The notes below the pieces were generated by a model. That model ran no database searches, was not told where the DNA came from, and worked only from the letters and a program-made list of their open reading frames with translations. From contig JBAIAA010000696.1 in assembly GCA_037893245.1 (NCBI GenBank), positions 28,519-92,518 on the forward strand: a stretch of DNA of 64,000 bases, given 5' to 3'. The position numbers and the translations under genes were made by a program. The stretch is from Crossaster papposus. Its lineage: Eukaryota > Echinodermata > Asteroidea > Velatida > Solasteridae. Shown here piece after piece: positions 1 through 11,232 of this stretch; within the stretch, counting starts at the first letter, position 1, and each line of letters opens with the position of its first letter.

Positions 1-1865
1 GTCGCATCTTATTGACTGCTCGCTTGACTAGATCCGAGGGATACTCGTAAGCATCGGCGTTAAGTACTGACTGCTGGTTAGCCTGGCAAAAATGGGGGAA
101 AAAAGGAAAATAATAATTTAACTGCTAGAAACTAAAAAATGTAGAAAGGAAAACCAATCATCTAAACAAACAAAAAGAGCAGTAGATAATAAACTACAAT
201 CCTCACCTTGCTTGTACAGAAGATGACATTAGCCAAGAATGCGTTGTTGCTGGCCTTCAAGATTTTCTTGGTATTATCCGGAATCTCAATAGATGCAGCA
301 ACTTGAGGAGGGAACAAATACAACGCTTTCTTTTCCCATTGCCATGATGCCCGGTCTCGTTGAATCTCCATGCATATGCGACGGTTATTGCGACGGAAGT
401 CTTCGACCTCAGTGTTCTTTACTGCATCCCACTCATGCAAGCCTGAAATTAACAATAAAATAGTCAACGATTTTTGTGTGAGAAGACAAAGTGTGGTTGG
501 CTGTTTGTGAGCACCATGAACAAGAATTCCACAATCGAGGTGTTAAAGTGATGTCAACGAGGTGGTCATGTGATGTCAACGAGGTGGTTATGTGATGTCA
601 ACTACAATCAAACTGAATGTATATGGGGCTCCATGTACCCCCACTTCCTCACCGGTAAGGCATGAGAGTTAAGGGATACCACTAGGAGAGGTATTCAAAC
701 ACATTGCATCATGTGAAGACGGCCTAAGTTTGTGGACATTTAGACACAAAAATGTGTCCTACAGGTAAGTTCTGTACTTTGTGCTAAACATGCATGAACC
801 AGTACGTTTATATAGTGTGTCCTGTACAATGGGCTCTAAAAGGAATGACAAAAGCGCCCTCTGTTGTTATTAGCAGACCCCATACATGTACCTACTGAAA
901 TTAATGTACAATAATATGCAAATTTTGCCTGTTTGCAAACAAATAATAATGACATAATTCTCCAAAATCCTTACTTTTGCCAATAAGCTGACCAATCTTG
1001 GAGTTTAAGACTTTATCTTCAACATCACTAGCCTTACGAACAACACGAAGCATAGGCCAGAAAGGTTTAATGTCACAGAGGCGACGGTTGCCATCCAGTA
1101 ATTCCTCCTGTTCAGCACTTTGGTTGATGCATTGAAAGATGTAAAAGTTCAGATCTAAGAGGCTATGGTAGAGAGGGTAGGTCTTGGCTCGCTTCCAGAG
1201 ATCCTAAAATAAAAAAATGACAGAAGAGGGTACCGTCTAGTGTTGTCGTTAATGTCAAATTACAAATAAATGCCCTTTCACACAATCCAAAATTCTACTT
1301 TTAGACATGACCTTAGGCATACCACCAGAGTCCAACAGTTTGGATGTAGAATTTATCAATGTTTTTAAGTGTTGGAAAGTATGGGGAAAGTTCCTAGTAA
1401 ATCACCCTAGGGGGCTAGGGTTCAATGTGAAATGTTTATGAAGGGTTGGGTTGTTAAGAAAGTAAAACATTTCAAATAAATGGTTAGATGACTTTGGTTT
1501 AGATTGAACTACATGTAGTATACTTATCTTTGATCATTTGACAATTGTTCCGATTGTCATTTCATTAAGCTTCCTGGATCTACAACAATGCACTTATGGT
1601 TTACAAGGAAATACTGTAAGATTGTTGAATCCAGTTATTTTTACCCGTTTTACTTTAATTTCTATATTTATCTTTCTCTCTGCCAAAACAAATACAATAA
1701 TTGTATTAGAAAGAAAAAGCTGATATTTACTCTTTTGATGGATGAAATGGTCGCATCTCGTTTGCATATCAGTGGGATCACAATAGAGTTTGGTAAGAAA
1801 CACATAATCTCGATATCTGTTGTCTCCTCCTCCTCACCCCACAGGTTGTACACAGAGGGAGGCAT
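1..1865 (-). CDS. PIK3CB-like: Class I PI3K catalytic subunit p110, N-terminal part (partial, 4 exons seen)
   Basis: Class I PI 3-kinases phosphorylate PIP2 to PIP3 at the plasma membrane, bound to a p85-type adaptor. The exons in gene order are 1865-1731, 1203-975, 442-207 and 82-1, the last cut by the window edge. All have GT-AG borders and compatible phases. Residues 1-121 form the adaptor-binding domain: MPPSVYNLWG opens it, LPNSIVIPLICKRDATISSI follows, then LWKRAKTYPL and RRLCDIKPFWPMLRVV. The linker begins with IGKSLHEWD and EVEDFRRNNR near residues 119-139, which matches the LIGKGLHEFD...EVNEFRR pattern I know from p110 beta and delta. The last exon seen enters the Ras-binding domain (SDLVKRAVNKMR). 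The helical and kinase domains lie beyond the left edge. The ATG at 1865 is chosen because MPP followed by LWG is the usual p110 start. Assignment to the beta/delta side rather than alpha is likely but not certain. Confidence 0.9.
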
Positions 1866-2083
1866 CTTAGAAGCAGTTGCTATAGCAACGTGTAAAGTGC
1901 TGTCAAAGAGGCATCAGCAAGTGGTTATTCCGAAGGGGTCAAATCTGTGGTAACAAAGATTTTATTTGTTTAAGTAACACAGTATTATGTCAAAGGTCAG
2001 TATGTTAGGAATAACATTCACTTATCATCATACACAGCTGTTACAAACAAATACACGTGTGTAAGGTGAGATACAGATTTAAC

Positions 2084-2471
2084 TTAAAGGTAGTATACAC
2101 CATTTGCAGATATCGAAAAAATTTACTACCGAATTATTAAGAAATATCTTACTTATTTGAAAGTAAATAATGATTGTAGGCATCCAGCAAAATGAGGGCC
2201 CTAGATATCCTGTAATTGTTCCAAAAAATTGAATTGTATAAACCAAAATTCATTCTCGCCGGATGGCGATCGCGAAAAAACAAAAACAACATAAGAAAAA
2301 CTGCCCGACTCCGGTTAAAAAACGAACGTCGTTTTTCTTGCGTTTCTAAGCAACCATGATTGTAAAACTTCGGACAGGTCAGTTAAACGATATTTACTAT
2401 GAAATACAACCCCCCAAATCCACCCATTCCTGATAATTCAAAAAATTACCAATGGTGTATACTACCTTTAA
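2084..2471. mobile_element. TTAA-flanked inverted-repeat element (MITE-like)
   Basis: The left end reads TTAAAGGTAGTATACACCAT and the right end is its reverse complement, ATGGTGTATACTACCTTTAA, so the 388-bp block has about 20-bp terminal inverted repeats with TTAA at both outer edges. TTAA borders are typical of piggyBac-type insertions. The interior has no open frame, so the element would be non-autonomous. A second, partial copy lies at 5930-6187. Confidence 0.75.
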
Positions 2472-4293
2472 CTCAAGAATATTAACAATATCTGAATCAT
2501 CTTTATTTTGTTTTCAATTAAAATGTGCAGGCAAGCATTTCAGCTAGTTCAGCCAGATTTCTATCAACAAGAAAAGTCTGTATACCAAAGGTTCCAATCT
2601 TCAAGCAAACATTCTAAATAATTACATGTTATTGAACAGTTAATAGTATGACTGGTCATACCTCAAAGAAATTATAATTAAATGTGCATTCACTGCATTG
2701 TGTTGGCATGCAATCAACATCCTGTTCAAAACATGTTTACGTATGATATACATGTACACTGTACATATGGGGATATTAATGACCAAAACATGTGTTAGAT
2801 ATGCCTCATAGGCTTTCTGCTTGGTTAACAGAGCAGAGCAGCAGCGCAGCGTTTTTATCAGCGACAAGCCGAACAGACGTCAATTTGTCATCAAGTACAT
2901 GTATAAAAGATGACAAAAGCTCAAGAAACAAAAACAATGTACATGTAATACCAGAGGTTTTAGCCAGGAATCAATAAAAAAACATTTTTACCAACATTAA
3001 ACAAAATGCCCACAATATTATCTTAAAATGTACAGAAATAAAAAATAAAATAAAAAAAAGATCACTGTCCAAATCAGGAGTTGACACTCCAAGAAATTCA
3101 TACAATACAAAGCATTACACATTCATACATCATTACATGTAGTCAATGCTCCACAAATCCATAAAACAATTTAGTTTTTTTTGCGGATTTTCTCTCCTTC
3201 TCTTAAGTTTGCTAGGCAGGGAGGGTGGAAAGAGAGGGTGAAGGGGAAGGGGCAGTTTGGGGTTGGAGGAAATGTCTTGTTATCATATTTACATCCCCCC
3301 ACCCCATCGCCCCAAATATATAGAAATAAATACAAATAATATAACAATTTACGAGTTCCAACACTTGTAATTAATTGCAAAATAACACGATTGTACAATA
3401 CAGGCATATGAACATTGTATAATCATGTGAATACCAAGTGTTTTGCCAACAATAACTAATGCTTGCTTATCTCTTCTCCAGACTCAGAGGAATTGTCAAT
3501 TTCCTGTTTGTGTGTAGACAGTCACCCGTGAGGTACATGTATTCGCTGATTCATCCTCAATTCTAAACAAAATCATCCTTTATTACTTGAATTTGAAAGT
3601 CAACTTCTTCCTGCTGAGCAAGGATAATCCTAGCGTAACGCTAGGAAACACTCAATAGCAAAAATGACAATTTTATTTTTGATACGTAGTTTATAATATA
3701 CATGTACATGTACCTTATATTGAAGTATAACTAATACAGTATGAATGATAGACCTGTAATGTACCAAATTATGAAAAGATGAATAGTAAAATAATGACAG
3801 CTCACATTTTTCTAGATGATTTTTTCCGGTCTGTTTCCGTCAACTCGCACTGAAACACAGCCAAATTAAATGTCGAGTGTTTAACACATGTTAAAGGTCA
3901 ATGGTGGTACTTTGCATGACGTGCATTATTAAGTATAGCATGCATTGTTTACCAACGCCGAGTAACTAATAGTCAGTTAAGGTTCCACCACATCATAATG
4001 GTTTTGGGTTTTGGAACATCATGACAATCCACGATACCATTATCCGCACGATGGCACTGTTTAACAGGAATAAATGTATGCATGAAAATGTGTTGACATA
4101 ATTTCAGTAACAAAGGACTCCTCAATTTCAATCAAAATATATGTAAGTTGTGAATAAAAAGAATAATTACTACTAGGATAAATGAACTGCTTACTAAATG
4201 CAACAATTGCAACAACTTTTTACCATTCTGTTGCAATTAGCACGGTTAGGATTAATTTAATATAAATGTTTTAAATAAACACCAAGTTTAAAG

Positions 4294-4420
4294 GGGCACT
4301 ATATCCAGGAAACCGGGCGTAACTGAGTTGGTAAAGCGCCGGTAGAGCGCTGGTCTGGTATTGCGGAGGTCGCAGGTTCGGGTCCTGCATTGCCAACTTC
4401 TTTAATTTGTTCACTTTAAA
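4294..4420 (+). mobile_element. tRNA-derived SINE copy, diverged
   Basis: GGGCACTATATCC is followed by an A-box-like segment (AACTGAGTTGGTAAAGCGCC), a B-box-like segment (GCAGGTTCGGGTCCTGC) and a tail with AATTTGTTCACTTT. The copies at 6937-7061 and 50009-50113 share this order and the same tail or head. The copy carries a small internal duplication around AAAGCGCCGGTAGAGCGC. It is not a functional tRNA, because the acceptor stem does not pair and there is no clear anticodon arm. Confidence 0.7.
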
Positions 4421-4773
4421 ATTTATGCAAATTTATCTCGTCAGTTTCTTTTGTTGTGGTTTATTTGTGTATTATAATTTAAAATTAATAAGTTATAAAA
4501 TGTCTATAAATATTCTGAATAGGGTCACCAATATTTTGTGCACAATTACCTTATTTTCATAGCAAAGTTAGTGTAATGAAGGCAACATTTCTAGAAATTA
4601 AAAATAAATTATCAAACATTTAAATAAAGCGGTCATCATCATCTAGATTCTAATACAATACATGTCATGGTAAGGTTTACACAGAGCAGAGATCTGTAAA
4701 CACAATTCGCGTATACCCTCCAGTGCAAGGTTCAGGTACAAATCGGCATTTGGAATAGACATATAAATGCACA

Positions 4774-4907
4774 GACCATAGATAGAGAAAAGACCCAGGC
4801 CGTAAATTGTCTTGCACGTTGTTGACGCTACCGAGTCGCCCGACAGGCAGGTAGTACTGCTGATTAGCGCTAGGGCCAGCGCTAGGCGCGGCAGTACTGT
4901 CTATGGT
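4774..4907. mobile_element. Short inverted-repeat element (MITE-like)
   Basis: ACCATAGATAG at the left end faces CTGTCTATGGT at the right end as imperfect terminal inverted repeats. Inside, AGTACTGC and GCAGTACT pair again, and AGCGCTAG and GCGCTAGG form a nested repeat, so the whole 134 bp could fold on itself. There is no coding capacity and no clear target duplication. Confidence 0.45.
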
Positions 4908-5010
4908 TCAGGCTCAGCTAGTCTCACAAGTCATCATAACAATTAACATAGAGCTCTATGGTCATATTAAATTATCATTGGTATGGAGGAGAACATTGGT
5001 TTGGACTTAC

Positions 5011-5160
5011 TAGGTTTTATGCTGGTCAGTTTCCTTCTTATTCTTCCATGGTTTCCGCAAGCATCACAATTCTGCATAACAATCCCTGTGACTCCATTGC
5101 ATCCTGCAAAACCTAGAGATCCGTCAACTCCGAAACCACCGAACGAGGAAGTGAAATAAA
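5011..5160 (-). other. Possible non-coding first exon of the PI3K p110 gene
   Basis: On the minus strand a strong donor (CCTA then GTAAGT) occurs with exon end at 5011, directly downstream (in gene direction) of a CpG-rich patch. The stretch has only short open frames, as expected of 5' UTR. Position and orientation suit a 5' exon spliced to the coding exon at 1865, but nothing proves the link. The upstream limit at 5160 is arbitrary. Confidence 0.25.
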
Positions 5161-5609
5161 ATAATGGAGCATATCGGTCTAGTACCTTAACTCTTCTTCA
5201 TCCAATTATTGTAGATGTGAAGAGCGATTGAAATTGACACCATAGTACGTGATCTCTTCCCCAGGGCTTAATATACAGTCTTAATATTTCACTTAGATTA
5301 TTCAACGTCGTTCGCTCGTGCCCACCGCTATACTCTAGGCGCTGGGAAACGCTGATGTAGCTTCACAGAGTTCTGTGAAGGAAACATACGCCATTATGGG
5401 TAGCGTACCGTGACATTTGAATTGAACGCTGAGCAGCAGCGCGCACGCGCAGCTGATCCGCCGCGGCGGAACTGGTGACCTCCAGTTTACAGTTCGCGCA
5501 AAATCTCTCCAATCAGAGCTCAAAGCGCATCAGCGTTTCCCGAAGAGCCCCGTATACGTATATAGACGGTGGGAACAAGCGATTGAGCGGGGCTTGCGTA
5601 TGGGCCTGT

Positions 5610-5790
5610 GTAATGTGTTTATTTATTGTTTAAAATTCAAACATCTGTGACTCGAATTGACTCGAGCTAATTACATGACTCGACTACACACTGTGACTCG
5701 ACCTTCTTGACCTAATGACTCGACTCGAGTAACTTCTTTAAAATGGCTCGACTCGCATCACAACATTCATCGTTACAACTCTAGAATGAC
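5610..5790 (-). mobile_element. Partial copy of the GAGTC-rich element, inverted relative to the 34-kb copy
   Basis: The block is packed with GACTCG and ACTCGA motifs and ends CGTTACAACTCT. Its reverse complement (AGAGTTGTAACG, then GAGTCGAG repeats, then TTTTAAAGAA) matches the left part of the element at 33950-34569. The part beyond the repeats (TTTATTTATTGT... with ACATCTGTGACTCG) also matches that copy. Confidence 0.7.
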
Positions 5791-5929
5791 CAGTGAGGGC
5801 ACATGTGTGGTGCCGCGGCTGGGATCGGGCCGGGAAACTTATGGGGAAACTATGCGACACTGGGGGCGCTGTTTGTTGTGGTTGTACCATCACCAAACAA
5901 ACTTGTCCAGCGAGCGCGTAGCGTAAAGA

Positions 5930-6187
5930 CAATTACGGCGTACAGGGTCCGCTGAATGGCCCCGGAAAATTTGAATTATATAGATGCTCTGTGGTGGAAT
6001 CCGAGGTGATTTCGGGCCACTTTCCTCTGAAATTACGTAATAATTAGGTGGCCGACGCCAGTTAAAAACGAACGCCATTTTCCTTGCCTTTTTTCGGCAT
6101 CCATGATTGCAAGAAATACACCCCCGGCCCCCAATCCACATATTCCTTATAATTCAAGCAATTGCCAATGGTGTATTCTACCTTTAA
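5930..6187. mobile_element. Partial copy of the TTAA-flanked element at 2084-2471
   Basis: From about 6055 onward the sequence follows the 2-kb element. Shared blocks are GTTAAAAACGAACG, CATCCATGATTG, the C-rich AATCCACATATTCC block, and the terminal GCCAATGGTGTATTCTACCT ending in TTTAAA. The left end is degraded or missing. Confidence 0.65.
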
Positions 6188-6923
6188 ATGATTGGACACA
6201 ATTTGTCTATATTTATTTGCATAGGGAGTCCTCTATGGAATTTAATAAAAAAAATTGAGTAAATAACTGGAATATTATAAATTTACATCGAGAAAAAATT
6301 ACGGTACTTTACATTTAATTTTAATAGTGTATTTCAATGTTTGGCATCAAATTCTTTTTTTAGCACAAGTACATCAAACTAGAAAGATCTTCAAAAAAAC
6401 ACACAATAATAATATACACACAAATTCAAACGAATTTTACTGCATATAATTGTTCATTCCTTCAATATTATTAGAAGTTTAAAATTAGAAAATATACAGA
6501 AATATATTTGGCTAAAGGAAAACAAAGAAGGAAAGACAACTTGTAATGCTCATGAAACCTACTTATTATCTGAATTATCTGATTATCCGGATTATCTGAA
6601 TTATACCAGCTATATTTCTTCTGAATAACAGAAAGTCATAAGAAATACTTTTTCAGTGTATCTTTATTCCAAGCATAGAGCTAGGACCCAGCTCTACGAT
6701 GTTCCAAGTAAGCATTTGGATAATTATTCGGTAGGTTACTTTTTGAATAAATGCAAATAATCCTATATGACTTTAAAAAGGCTTACAACTTGATTAACTA
6801 AGTTCAACATGACTATATACGCTGCTGAGAGTGGTGGCATTTCGTTCAAAACACGTTTTTTTTTGCCCAATAGAGCTCTTCCAGGATGTGATGTTCTAGT
6901 AAAAGGCCGACTGCTTGAATCAC

Positions 6924-7074
6924 AACTTCTACATGAACGAAGATACTTGACTGACAATTTGGGAAACCACCAACATAGGGCAAGATAGCTCAGTTGGTAG
7001 AGTGCCTGTCCGGTATTCCGCAGGTTCAAGTCCCACCCTGTTAATTGATTGTTCACTTTGAAACTTCTACATGA
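6924..7074 (+). mobile_element. tRNA-derived SINE with 13-bp target duplication at the RNase T2 stop codon
   Basis: The 125-bp body (6937-7061) contains an A box (TAGCTCAGTTGGTAGAGTGC), a B box (CAGGTTCAAGTCCCACC) and the tail TTGATTGTTCACTTTGA. It is flanked by identical 13-bp copies of AACTTCTACATGA at 6924-6936 and 7062-7074, a clear target-site duplication. The right-hand copy holds the TAG stop of the leftward RNase T2 gene, so the SINE now forms the start of that gene's 3' UTR. Confidence 0.9.
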
Positions 7075-10000
7075 GTGTATTCGATGCTGTGAGTGGAGGC
7101 AATGCAATGAGGGACTTCGAGGAGCAAGGGCTGTCATATGCACTTGACAAGTGCATACATTCTGATGAAGGACAATCGAAAGCTTGCAGGGATTTATCCA
7201 AACACAGCCTGATCTCTTGCAGGAACTGCTGAAAGTCCGAGCCACTCTGTTTAAGTAAAGTAAAATGAAAGGAAAAACAACATGTTGCATGAACGCTTGG
7301 AAATCCCCTCAACAAATATAAATGTGTAATGCTCACAGTTCATGTACACATAGCAAACTTATGAGTTAATATCTTTCGATAACAATTAACTTGTGTAATT
7401 ATTTAACAGATTCTTCTCTAAATTCTAGTCCGGATCTGACCACTTGACCAAAAGGCTGCACGCTGCTATTACTAATTAAATTGATTTGTCTTGCTCTTCG
7501 CAATATTTTATTAACTGTTGCACAATTTATCTCAATGCCCAACTTGTTTAACCTTAAGGTTGCATCCTGGGGATTTATAGGGGATGACGTACACAATACT
7601 AAACAATACTACTGAGCAACACTACTAATATGCAAGAGTAAGAGTATAGTACTTTGTAGGTTTATGCGAGGTAAGGGTTAATACAATAACAAGGTCACAT
7701 TGGTTATTTGCCCCAAACAAAAAAGCTCTTGATATTTTTATGGAACCAACATTTAAACAGTCCTTGATCGTTATTGAGGCGATAGAAACCCATGAACAGA
7801 AATGGTTTTATCATTGCCAAACAGTACACCCAATCAATTATGCCTCAACTACTTGATCAACCTGTCATTAATTGAAATCTCACATTTTCTTGGAAGCACA
7901 TCAGGTCTGGCATGCCACCTGTGGCATTTTTGACAGACTCTAGGATTTTATCCCGAGAATACTTGACAGTTGATGAGGGAACAATACCACTGCTGCTAAG
8001 GATCCTGTCATGATAAAATTCAACAGTCAGTGAGAATATACACTTGTGATGATATAATTAGTAGGGATCAGTTACCACCTGTGAGGTTAGATGACCGACA
8101 GATGTCTGTGCACCTGTCTTCCCTACCCCGCCTGTAGGATGTATCCTCAATCCTGCGCAACTTATAATTAGTAACATGTAAGAATCGGATTCTGCCTCAA
8201 TCCCCCAAATCCTCTGTTATTCATTGGATTTATTTGAACATAAATTATAATTGAATTTGCACTATAATTATTATTATTATTATTATTATAGTTGGTAGAT
8301 AGGTGAGCTATGGATCAAAAAGTCTGTGGTTCGAATCCGGCTATCGTTAACATTTATCCTTTTCTTCACCAAATTTTCTTGTGGATTATTTACCCACAGA
8401 GCAAGGCTGAAGGGAAAACCGGGACAGGTTACCTTAGGTACCTTGAAAAATACAACAAGAACTGACACACGAGATAGTTTATAGTGACTTTCGATCTTGT
8501 AGGATTCAGCCCCTTAAATAAAGTCTTTCCCAAATTCGACATCACCACACTATATCCCTAAGTTCCAGATTGCTAAAAGTAACACTTGACTTACTTATCA
8601 ATGTTATATTGTTGCTTCAGTTTGATTGTTTGACTGAAGTAGTTGTGCTCTCCACACATAACAGGGAGACTAGCTGCACATGTACCATGCTTATCCCATT
8701 CATGTGACCTGGATGAATGGTTAAATGATTACAAAACATGTGACTGCAACTGAAAATCAGGAAAATCCGCTTTAAATTGGGCCTGCTCACACAAGAACCA
8801 TGGGTGTTTAGATTAGTTCGGAGCACTGATGACTAGGAAGGCATATTATCAGTAATTCTGAACTACATGTATTTATAGGAATATGATACAACACATTTTC
8901 GAAAAAATATTTTGTAGCCAAGAAATGCTTCTCACTGAAACATGTTAAGAAGATAAGCAAAAAAACAGTATTCAGTCAATTGCTCTCTTTTTTTGTTTAT
9001 TATTTCACAAACAGATATCAAAAACAATTCCTGAAACTACATCATGTTTTCGTATCGATTGGTGTTATAATTTTACCAATAGTTTTAATTCCTTGAATTT
9101 CTAGTTTCCAAATCCTAAACCTTTGCAACGTTTTACTTCCTTGTTTCACTTCCTTGAGTGAAAAACACAATGGCCTTAAGCCTGGGAAGGAAATAATACA
9201 GGAAGTAAATGTGAAATATTGTCGCATTGCAATGTACGAGGCGCCCTTTACAAATTTATTAACAAAACAAATGGAGGATCGTCATCATATAAAGAGGTGT
9301 TCCACCTTGATATAATTATCTTAATAGACAATTGGATTTTTGATTAACCAGAAAACAAAACAAGGACAAATTTCTGAACTCCTAGAAGCGGCAAACTGTT
9401 TAAGTCGCATTTAATAACTACAGTCCAAGTTGCACCATTGTTTTGCATAGATCTGGTGATTGTTGAGACAATTAAGAGGGCAAAACGACATGCAATACAC
9501 AGTGGGTTGTGGTGGAAACTGATACTTTTTGCAATTCATCCTATGGTTGTTTAGGTTAAGAATGAGAGTTGGCATGGCAACACAAAGTAATTTGGGAGAG
9601 GTTTAAACTGAGCTATTTTATTTTTCATCATAAATGTGGTTCATCAGCAAAAAAATTCCTCAAAATTGGAAGGAAATGTTTGTGAACTTACCAAAAAAAC
9701 CAATATTCTTCTCCCGTCAGAAAACTAGGCCACGTTTTGTTCATTACAGGAATAAGATCCTAAAAAAACACCAATTTAACAAATGAAAATTATAAATTCA
9801 AAGTACAAAATTATAGCATAGACTGAAACCAATCCTGTCCCTTACATAAGAAACAATTTGCCTACATTTGCACTGAAATTACTTATTAAGGGGAGGGGGG
9901 GAAATACATAAAAGGAAATTAAAATGTTAATTAAAGTAACTAAAATTAAATTAAATTAAATAAAAACGACATAATTCTGATTTATAGACAAAGATTTATA

Positions 10001-10993
10001 AATTAATTACTTACCTTGATTTGACTCAATTCAAATGTCCAAGTATTATTGCAACTTGTTGGCCCTTCCGTGCCTGTTTTAGTGGGCCTATCAATTGACA
10101 AACGTGAAACATTCATAACATTATTATGCAATTCTGGAAACATTCATGCAACTCCAGTGAGACTAATAATACTGTAAGTGAAGTCAACCAAGTTTCATAA
10201 AAAAGTAAAACAAAGCACATACCAGACCAAAATAAAACGGGGATAGGGAACAGGGGGAAGTGGACTATATTTCTAATGGTATGTCAATAAAAACATTGAC
10301 AGACTTTTCAATCTTTTCATTCAGCAGTTGTGTTCTACTTCTTCTAAGCCTAGGTGTGATTTAGCTTTCTTCAAAGTTTTTACCATGTGCCATGGATGGT
10401 CCAAGTTGATACATCTGGCGGAATGATGCATTTTTTCTCATCTTTGTATCGTCTGTGTGAAGCCTAGAGGTGAAAGTAATTGTTCGTTAAAAAGAAAAAT
10501 AGGAAAATCGTATTAATTAAGGCTTACTAACCCCCCCCCCCAAAAAAAAAAAAACACCACCCAAAACAAAAAACAAAAAACAACAGTATAAATTAACCAT
10601 TGATCCTAGGTACTTCAGCTCATTATATATTATTACAATTATTATTATTATTATTATTATTATCATTTTTACTGTTGTCGTTTGTCGTTTGTTTCTGTTT
10701 CAGTTTTCAAGTTCAATCAATGCACTTACATTGTAGAATTTGCAAAAGGTCTCTGGCCACTGGTTCACAAATAGAAGATAGTCCCATGGCTTTGTACGCT
10801 CGTTTTCTGCATAGTTTTCACTGAAGTAAATTAAAAAACAAATTAAAGTCAAAGAAAGAGTATGTACATAAATCGGCTGAACCATGGAATGATTACCGCA
10901 AGCTCACCACAAACGTTTGGAGACAAATGAAGCATCACACATCAAAACAAATACAACGACAAGTATAAAAACTGGAACCCCGCGAGCAGACAT
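7067..10993 (-). CDS. RNASET2: Ribonuclease T2, complete, 8 exons
   Basis: RNase T2 is a secreted or lysosomal acid endoribonuclease that cuts RNA through 2',3'-cyclic phosphates. The exons are 10993-10908, 10820-10730, 10463-10384, 10087-10015, 9759-9692, 8708-8595, 8004-7884 and 7246-7067, joined in frame to a 270-residue protein (the human enzyme is about 256). Residues 1-22 are a signal peptide. WDYLLFVNQWPETFC (41-55) is the family's first strand. Catalytic segment I is WTIHGTWPTKTG with His83; the usual Leu of IHGLWP is Thr here. Segment II is SHEWDKHGTC (134-143) with the catalytic His135, Glu136 and His140 all present. The C-terminal FLQEIRLCLDK and DCP match the conserved Cys region. 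The ATG at 10993 is the only start with a signal peptide. The gene is head-to-head with the kinase gene at 11233, and its stop lies inside a SINE target duplication. Confidence 0.95.
8290..8345 (+). repeat. tRNA-like fragment with a perfect B box, in an RNase T2 intron
   Basis: GTTGGTAGATAGG is followed by GTGGTTCGAATCCGGCTATCG. The B-box GGTTCGAATCC at 8328-8338 matches the RNA polymerase III consensus. It sits directly after an (ATT)n run at about 8262-8290. No full cloverleaf forms, so it is more likely a SINE relic than a tRNA gene. Confidence 0.45.
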
Positions 10994-11232
10994 TTTTCTC
11001 TTCTAAGCTCTATTTAGTAATTAGAATAAATCAAACAATCCAATGGTGACACTTGACAAAGTGATGCGGAAGAGAACTGATGATCACGCGCGCGCGCTAA
11101 CTTAAGTAAAAATAGCGCCCTCAGGAGTTGGTTAAAATCTCATCAAGTAAATGGCGCTGGTGGATCGGAGCATAGAGAAAAAGAGTAACCCCACAAGTTA
11201 CATTAATAAAGAAAACGTCTTAATACCCAACG
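10994..11232. promoter_or_regulatory. Bidirectional promoter between RNase T2 and isopentenyl phosphate kinase
   Basis: Only 239 bp separate the two start codons, which point away from each other. The interval contains a CpG-rich patch (ATCACGCGCGCGCGC, about 11084-11098) and AATAGCGCCCTC, with no good TATA box. The two 5' UTRs and a shared core promoter must fit here unless one gene has an upstream non-coding exon. Confidence 0.6.

Larger units (their letters stand above)
1866..7066. other. Intergenic region between PI3K p110 and RNase T2
   Basis: No coding exon could be supported here. The region holds several repeat elements listed separately, plus a GC- and CpG-richer patch at about 5290-5560 that could be a promoter for the leftward PI3K gene. 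The rest is AT-rich single-copy-looking DNA. Confidence 0.6.

Noticed and set aside
1588..1953. 121-residue plus-strand open frame
   Set aside because: It is antisense to the first PI3K p110 coding exon and has no family resemblance; the minus-strand reading explains the sequence.
6980..7045. tRNA gene on the plus strand
   Set aside because: A and B boxes are present, but there is no paired acceptor stem or anticodon arm, and the copy is embedded in a repeated unit with a target duplication. It is a SINE.
6763..7290. 175-residue minus-strand open frame at the RNase T2 3' end
   Set aside because: It overlaps the last RNase T2 exon in a different frame and runs through the SINE. The RNase T2 frame has clear family motifs.
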